Shown here piece after piece: positions 60,040 to 64,000 of a stretch of 64,000 nucleotides of DNA. How positions within the stretch are numbered: the first letter of the stretch is position 1; every line of letters starts with the position of its first letter. The DNA comes from Anaerolineae bacterium (GTDB lineage Bacteria; Chloroflexota; Anaerolineae; Anaerolineales; Anaerolineaceae), in the NCBI GenBank assembly GCA_013178095.1, contig JABLXK010000003.1:1-64000 (forward strand), in the 5' to 3' direction. Made by a program: the position numbers and the translations under genes. The notes under the pieces were generated by a model. It saw only the letters and a program-made list of their open reading frames with translations, did not search any database and was not told the origin of the DNA.

Positions 60040-61005
60040 ATGGCAGAACCGAAGATCGAGAAATCCGAATTGATCATGCGACTGGTGGAGGTGGCTCATC
60101 TTTATTACGATGAGAACTATTCCCAGCAGGAAATTGCCGACCGGCTGCAGGTATCGAGGTCATTGATCGCGCAATATTTGCAACAAGCCCGCGACCGCGG
60201 CATTGTCCGCATAGAGGTGATCAACCCGATGAATTCGAGCGAAAACATGGCGCTGGAAATCCAGGAACGGGCTAATTTGGATCGTGTTTTCGTGGTTCCC
60301 GGTATGCATAAATACCAGGATTTGAACATGCGGGCAATAGCCGGAGCGGCCGCAAAATATATCGAACAAAACATCACCGATTCGGATATTTTGGGCATGG
60401 CTTGGGGGAGAACGATCACGCGCATAGTTCAATTGCTGGCGCCTTCAGTGCCCCGCGATATCGAGGTAGTGCCCCTTATGGGTGAACGCGGGTATACCGG
60501 CACTTATTCGCAGATCAATCAGATTGTTCTGCAGACCGCCCAGAGTTTCAATGGCAAACCGTATTTCCTGTTGACTCCCATGTTCGTGTCTTCCGCCCAG
60601 CTCAAGAATGAATTAATGAATGACCCTGAAGTGAAACCGGCGGTGGAACGTTGGGACAAGCTGTCCATGGCAGTCATTGGCATCGGGTCTGTTCCGCCAT
60701 CCCCGGGTAGCATTGCGTACGTTGGTGAAAAATACATGCACATGATGCTGAAAAAAGGCGCCGTCGGTGATGTTTGCGGAAGGCATTTCGACAATGAAGG
60801 AAATCTTATTGAATCCGAATTCAACGAACGCATGATCAGCATCAGCCTGGATCAGTTGAGAAAAACCAAGGTGGTTGTGTCGGTCGCTGGTGGGGTTGAA
60901 AAAACGCGCGCGGTGCTGGCAGCCATGAAAACGCGATTGTTTTCAGTTCTTATTATTGATGAGATCCTGGCTGCGAGCATGTTGGATATGATGCGAAAAA
61001 TGTAA
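60040..61005 (+). CDS. SorC-family sugar-sensing transcriptional regulator, second copy
   Basis: 321 residues. HTH: ENYSQQEIADRLQVSRSLIAQYLQQARDRG (recognition part VSRSLIAQYLQQA). Effector domain: GMAWGRTITRIVQLL, IGIGSVPPSPG, VVVSVAGGVEKTRAVLAAM. It sits at the junction between the aldolase operon and the ABC operon, whose promoters share a TGTCATTGACA site, so it is the likely controller of both. Confidence 0.95.
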   Translation: MAEPKIEKSELIMRLVEVAHLYYDENYSQQEIADRLQVSRSLIAQYLQQARDRGIVRIEVINPMNSSENMALEIQERANLDRVFVVPGMHKYQDLNMRAIAGAAAKYIEQNITDSDILGMAWGRTITRIVQLLAPSVPRDIEVVPLMGERGYTGTYSQINQIVLQTAQSFNGKPYFLLTPMFVSSAQLKNELMNDPEVKPAVERWDKLSMAVIGIGSVPPSPGSIAYVGEKYMHMMLKKGAVGDVCGRHFDNEGNLIESEFNERMISISLDQLRKTKVVVSVAGGVEKTRAVLAAMKTRLFSVLIIDEILAASMLDMMRKM

Positions 61006-61046
61006 AAAAGCACTCATTACCGGCGATCCCGGTGAATCCCTGGGAA

Positions 61047-61075
61047 TTGACATTCGATGGGTATTGTGTTAATAT
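61047..61075 (+). promoter_or_regulatory. Upstream promoter P1 of the ABC operon
   Basis: TTGACA (61047-61052) and TAATAT (61070-61075), spaced by 17 bases. The inverted repeat at 61097-61114 lies about 15 bases past its start point. Confidence 0.65.
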
Positions 61076-61096
61076 GAATGTGAGAAAATACGCAAT

Positions 61097-61114
61097 AGTG
61101 AACAAAAATTCACT
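61097..61114 (+). promoter_or_regulatory. Operator-like inverted repeat
   Basis: AGTGAA (61097-61102) and TTCACT (61109-61114) flank CAAAAA. Probable repressor site for the upstream promoter. The GTGAA/TTCAC arms recall the GTTCAC/GTGAAC operator at 14551 but with different spacing. Confidence 0.5.
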
Positions 61115-61141
61115 TACTTAAAATCAGAACTTGCTGTCAAT

Positions 61142-61175
61142 TGTCATTGACAAATGCAAAAATACTAGATATGAT
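61142..61175 (+). promoter_or_regulatory. Downstream promoter P2 with TGTCATTGACA operator
   Basis: TTGACA (61147-61152) and TATGAT (61170-61175), spaced by 17 bases, with the -35 inside TGTCA-T-TGACA (61142-61152). A further TGTCAA at 61135-61140 adds a second inverted arm. The 15-base string TGTCATTGACAAATG is identical to that at 52771-52785. Confidence 0.72.
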
Positions 61176-61391
61176 TATTGCAATAAGGAAAATGGACTTG
61201 ATTTATTTTCGGTTGTAAATCCCCAGATAAAAAGGACACCAATCGAAATATCTTTATATGATTCATTGATCACTTGAAATCATCCAATTGTTACCGAAAG
61301 GAGGAAGAGACCATCGATCAATTTAAGAATATCGTTTACAGTAATCCGAATAACAAAATATTAAAACATTTCTAACAAGGAGAAGAGGTAA

Positions 61392-62471
61392 ATGAAAAAG
61401 AGTTTTCTCGTTTTATCGATTATCGCGATTGCGGCCATGATGTTCGCCGCTTGTGCGCCAAAAGCTGAGGCCCCCGCGGCCGAAGCACCTGCTGCTGAAG
61501 CACCTGCTGCTGAAGCACCTGCCAAAGTCGTAATTGGTTACGGTGCCCCCGAATTGTCCGGCGCCCAAGGCCAGATTATGCAAGGTTTGATCGACCACGC
61601 GGAAGCCAAGGGTTGGGAAGTTACCACGACCAACGCTGATTTCGATTCCGAAGCACAGGCCAACCAAATCGATGATTTCATTGCCATGGGTGTCAATGCC
61701 ATCGTGACTGTCCCTGTTGACAGCCAGGCCATTTGCGCTTCCGTGACAAAAGCCCACGAAGCCGGCATCCCCTTCTACACCATCGACCGCGGCACCATCG
61801 GCTGCGCAGTGGATATGACCATCCAGTCAGACAACTACATGGCTGGCAAACAGGCTGCTGAAGCTCTCGTCGCTTTTCTGACCGAAAAATACGGCGAACC
61901 CAAGGGCGTTGTCCTTGAACTGCAAGGCGACCTTGGCCAGAACGTTGCGCAATTGCGCGGCGGCGGCTTCAATGACTTCCTGAAAGACTACCCGAACATC
62001 GAAGTTATTTCCAAGCCCACCGAATGGGCAGCGGACAAATTCTCATCCGCCACCCTCGACGTCTTGGGTTCCCGCGATGATGTGGATGGTATCTACATGC
62101 ATTCCGATTCCGTCGGCACCACCGTTGTTTTGGCCGCCCTCGAGCAGCTCGGCAAAAAATTCCAGCGCGGCGAAGCAGGCCATGTGTTCCTGTGCGGTGT
62201 TGATGGCAGCCCCGATGCTCTGCAGGCGATCCGCGATGGTTGGTCTGATCAGGCATCCAGCCAGCCCATTCCCGATTTCGGCATTATTGCTGATTGGATC
62301 GAGAAGAAACTGGCCGGCGAAGATCCAACTGTTGGCGAAGTTGTCCAAGAAGGCGCTCTGTGGTCACCCGCTACGATTGTCGAGACCGAAAGTGGTTTCG
62401 TTTGCAACCTGGCCACCACCTCCGTCACCCCCGAAAATGCTGACAGCGATGCTCTGTGGGGCAACAACTGA
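61392..62471 (+). CDS. Sugar ABC transporter substrate-binding lipoprotein (RbsB-like)
   Basis: 359 residues. Signal peptide and lipobox MFAAC; mature N-terminus CAPKAEAP and a repeated PAAEA linker. The type I periplasmic-binding fold follows (IGYGAPELSGAQGQIMQGLIDHA, in part GYGAPELSGAQGQ; AGIPFYTIDRG; VCGVDGS-like FLCGVDGSPDALQAI). This class binds pentoses, hexoses or autoinducer-like sugars. GGAG lies before the ATG. Between it and the permease is the hairpin at 62501, which likely keeps binding-protein mRNA in excess. Confidence 0.94.
   Translation: MKKSFLVLSIIAIAAMMFAACAPKAEAPAAEAPAAEAPAAEAPAKVVIGYGAPELSGAQGQIMQGLIDHAEAKGWEVTTTNADFDSEAQANQIDDFIAMGVNAIVTVPVDSQAICASVTKAHEAGIPFYTIDRGTIGCAVDMTIQSDNYMAGKQAAEALVAFLTEKYGEPKGVVLELQGDLGQNVAQLRGGGFNDFLKDYPNIEVISKPTEWAADKFSSATLDVLGSRDDVDGIYMHSDSVGTTVVLAALEQLGKKFQRGEAGHVFLCGVDGSPDALQAIRDGWSDQASSQPIPDFGIIADWIEKKLAGEDPTVGEVVQEGALWSPATIVETESGFVCNLATTSVTPENADSDALWGNN
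61482..61520 (+). repeat. Short tandem repeat encoding the lipoprotein linker
   Basis: The 15-base unit GAAGCACCTGCTGCT occurs at 61482-61496 and 61497-61511, and partly at 61512-61520, giving Glu-Ala-Pro-Ala-Ala repeats. It is prone to slippage and may vary in linker length between strains. A similar repeat exists in the lipoprotein at 31309-32700. Confidence 0.75.
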
Positions 62472-62500
62472 TCTAGTTCGTAAATAAGTATATAATGTTG

Positions 62501-62526
62501 AATAAGCCGTAGCGATACGGCTTATT
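62501..62526 (+). terminator. Intra-operon hairpin with GCGA tetraloop after the binding-protein gene
   Basis: An 11-bp perfect stem (AATAAGCCGTA and TACGGCTTATT) around GCGA, 29 bases after the stop codon. No T-tract, but TTCACT follows. It probably partially stops or stabilises the mRNA between the abundant binding protein and the permease. Shares CCRTAGCGATAYGG with two other hairpins. Confidence 0.65.
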
Positions 62527-62574
62527 CACTGCAATTATCCGGTATTTAAAATTTTTAGAAAATGAGGTGTCCTC

Positions 62575-63645
62575 GTGAAAGAAAAAACGAGCAAACTTCT
62601 CGGGATCTTATTTGATAACCTCATCTGGTTGCTTGTAGCCGCTGGTTTGGTAATTTTTTCTTCGCTTTCAAAAAGTTTCCGCGCCCCCAACAACCTGATA
62701 AGCCTGCTCTATCGCACGTCGGCTTTGGGTTTGCTGGTCCTGGGACAGTCTTTTACCATGATCACCGGTAATTTCGACCTCTCTTCTGAATCGGGGCTGG
62801 GATTGACTGCGATGGTGGCGGCATTATTGATGGCTACGGTGGAAAATGGCGGCTTGGGTTTGGAATTATCTCCATTTCTCGCCATCCCTGTAATGTTCGG
62901 CGTTGGTGCGTTGATTGGTTTGGTGAACGGATTTTTGATCACCCGTTTGCGCATGAATAACTTGATCGTAACAATCGCCATGCAAATGATCTTGCGCGGC
63001 CTTGTTTATATTATTTCACCTGGTGCCACTGCCAGCTTCTTTCCAAAAGCGTTCAACTGGCTGGGTGGAGGTTCGCTCTATAAAATCCCCCTCGAAAGAG
63101 GTTTCGTTAATATTCCCGTCGCGACTGTATTTGTAATACTGATCTTTGTTATCGCCCACATCATCACCCGTTACACCCAATTCGGCCGCAACATGTACGC
63201 CACTGGGTCCAACGTTGTGGCGGCCAAGGATGCCGGTATCGATACGGACAAAATCATCCGCTGGGTGTATCTGATCGACGGATTGTGCATGGCGTTGGCT
63301 GGCTTGTTGGCAGCAGGCCGCATCGATTCAGCCACCCCCCGCACCGGCTCCGGTATGACTTTCCCAGTGCAAGCCGCCTCCGTTATCGGCGGTATCAGCA
63401 TGGCCGGCGGCCGCGGCAACATGATCGGCGCGCTGGGCGGTTTGATGCTTTGGTCCATTCTTGATAATGGATTGAGCATCATGAAAGTATCTCCTTTCTG
63501 GATCGAGACCAGCCGCGGTTTGATCCTGTTGTTCGCAGTATTTCTGGATGCGATCAAGGTAAGGCGGATGCATAATCGTTCCCTGATTGAATCGTTGCTG
63601 CACACAACAATCGGTCTTAAAGACAAGACCGTCGTGAAAGACTAA
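62575..63645 (+). CDS. Sugar ABC transporter permease (RbsC-like)
   Basis: 356 residues; GTG start at 62575 with GAGGTG upstream. About ten membrane helices. The family loop EAA-like TGSNVVAAKDAGIDTDKI and the segment LAGLLAAGRIDSATPRTGSGM are conserved, as is GFLITRLRMNNLIVTIAMQMI near the middle (cited in part as LRMNNLIVTIAMQM). It forms a dimeric pore with the ATPase at 63658. Confidence 0.94.
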   Translation: MKEKTSKLLGILFDNLIWLLVAAGLVIFSSLSKSFRAPNNLISLLYRTSALGLLVLGQSFTMITGNFDLSSESGLGLTAMVAALLMATVENGGLGLELSPFLAIPVMFGVGALIGLVNGFLITRLRMNNLIVTIAMQMILRGLVYIISPGATASFFPKAFNWLGGGSLYKIPLERGFVNIPVATVFVILIFVIAHIITRYTQFGRNMYATGSNVVAAKDAGIDTDKIIRWVYLIDGLCMALAGLLAAGRIDSATPRTGSGMTFPVQAASVIGGISMAGGRGNMIGALGGLMLWSILDNGLSIMKVSPFWIETSRGLILLFAVFLDAIKVRRMHNRSLIESLLHTTIGLKDKTVVKD

Positions 63646-63657
63646 GGAAGTGGTGAG

Positions 63658-64000
63658 ATGAATACAAAACAAGAGATTATGGAAAAAACACCAATCCTTA
63701 AGATGGAAAATGTCAGCAAGGCTTTTCCCGGCGTCCAGGCATTGACGGATGTCAATTTCTCTGTAGAACAGGGCGAAATTCACGGCCTGGTCGGGAAAAA
63801 TGGCGCCGGAAAATCCACCCTGATGGCGATCCTGATGGGTATTTTAGAACCGAACGAAGGCGCCATCACGGTGGGCGATGAAAGATTTGTCGCCATGAGC
63901 CCCAAGGAAGCGATTGCGGCCGGTATTGCTTACGTTCCGCAGCACGTGGCGATGATGGACAGTTTGACTGTGGCTGAAAATATCCTGGCTGGCGAGCTTC
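63658..64000 (+). CDS. Sugar ABC transporter ATPase, N-terminal part
   Basis: The first about 114 codons of a frame that runs off the window. After a short tail, MENVSKAFPGVQALTDVNF and the Walker A GLVGKNGAGKSTLM show the first of two ATP-binding cassettes of an RbsA-like protein. AGIAYVPQHVAMMDSLTVAENIL contains the Q-loop. ATG 63658 follows the permease by 12 bases with GGAAGTGGTG upstream. Confidence 0.93.
   Translation, partial: MNTKQEIMEKTPILKMENVSKAFPGVQALTDVNFSVEQGEIHGLVGKNGAGKSTLMAILMGILEPNEGAITVGDERFVAMSPKEAIAAGIAYVPQHVAMMDSLTVAENILAGEL

Larger units (their letters stand above)
61006..61391. other. Regulatory intergenic region before the ABC operon
   Basis: No coding frame. It holds two promoters (61047-61075 and 61142-61175), an inverted-repeat operator at 61097-61114, and a roughly 200-base leader before the binding-protein gene. 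A weak ACCGG/CCGGT stem near 61019-61033 could end SorC transcription. Confidence 0.6.

Noticed and set aside
61176..61391. Riboswitch in the long leader of the ABC operon
   Set aside because: No recognised aptamer core or paired stems could be seen by eye.
61482..61520. CRISPR-like direct repeats
   Set aside because: The repeats are contiguous 15-base units in a coding linker, without spacers.

Overview
The window is bacterial chromosome, most likely from an anaerobic, sugar-fermenting member of the Chloroflexi (class Anaerolineae). That placement is an inference from gene style: solute-binding lipoproteins with a Cys-Ala-Pro N-terminus followed by Ala/Pro/Glu repeat linkers, many ABC and PTS sugar importers side by side, and moderate GC. 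No rRNA, tRNA, CRISPR array or complete mobile element was seen. Almost everything is carbohydrate uptake and catabolism, with some copper and purine genes.

Layout. 1-7.1 kb: a 5'-truncated Mg2+ P-type ATPase remnant next to a possible insertion-sequence end, a secreted phospholipase A2-like/PAN protein, a DUF1232 membrane protein, glutamate dehydrogenase, and a PRD-type PTS regulator. 7.3-19.5 kb: the most unusual region. A galactitol-type PTS (EIIA, EIIB, EIIC) is followed by a HisC-like aminotransferase, an RpiB/LacAB isomerase, a RuBisCO-like protein and a small membrane protein. A YhfZ-type regulator is encoded on the opposite strand. A second run holds a class II aldolase, a CbbY-like HAD phosphatase and E1alpha, E1beta and E2 of a 2-oxoacid dehydrogenase. 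19.7-24.0 kb: a CsoR-controlled copper operon (csoR, HMA-TauE-cupredoxin fusion, copZ, copA). 24.3-33.9 kb, minus strand: adenine deaminase, then a LacI-controlled operon with a three-component sugar ABC importer, a P-loop kinase, a GH13 sucrose-phosphorylase-type enzyme and an acetylxylan-type esterase.

34.3-42.4 kb: two orphan membrane proteins, then a minus-strand mannose-family PTS (EIIA, B, C, D) with a degenerate M28-like membrane protein, a ChbG/YdjC deacetylase and NagA, suggesting uptake of an N-acetylated amino sugar. A RibD-C reductase and deoD follow. 43.5-64.0 kb: a long plus-strand run. It opens with a SorC regulator, a SIS isomerase, a zinc alcohol dehydrogenase, a COG4091-type oxidoreductase, an FGGY kinase, a FucI-like isomerase, a DUF4432 epimerase-like protein and an M24-fold protein. 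After a new promoter come a class II aldolase, a PfkB kinase, a cyclase-family hydrolase, a second E1alpha/E1beta/E2 set, a cupin phosphoglucose isomerase, a ROK kinase and a second SorC regulator. An RbsBCA-type ABC importer follows and runs off the window.

How it fits together: each block pairs an importer with kinases, isomerases, aldolases and a local regulator (PRD activator, YhfZ, LacI, two SorC). Two blocks end in their own E1/E2 dehydrogenase set without E3, so aldol cleavage products are probably oxidised to an acyl-CoA using a lipoamide dehydrogenase encoded elsewhere. The actual sugars cannot be read from sequence. The RuBisCO-like protein cluster and the 43.5-60 kb cluster are the best candidates for undescribed pathways.
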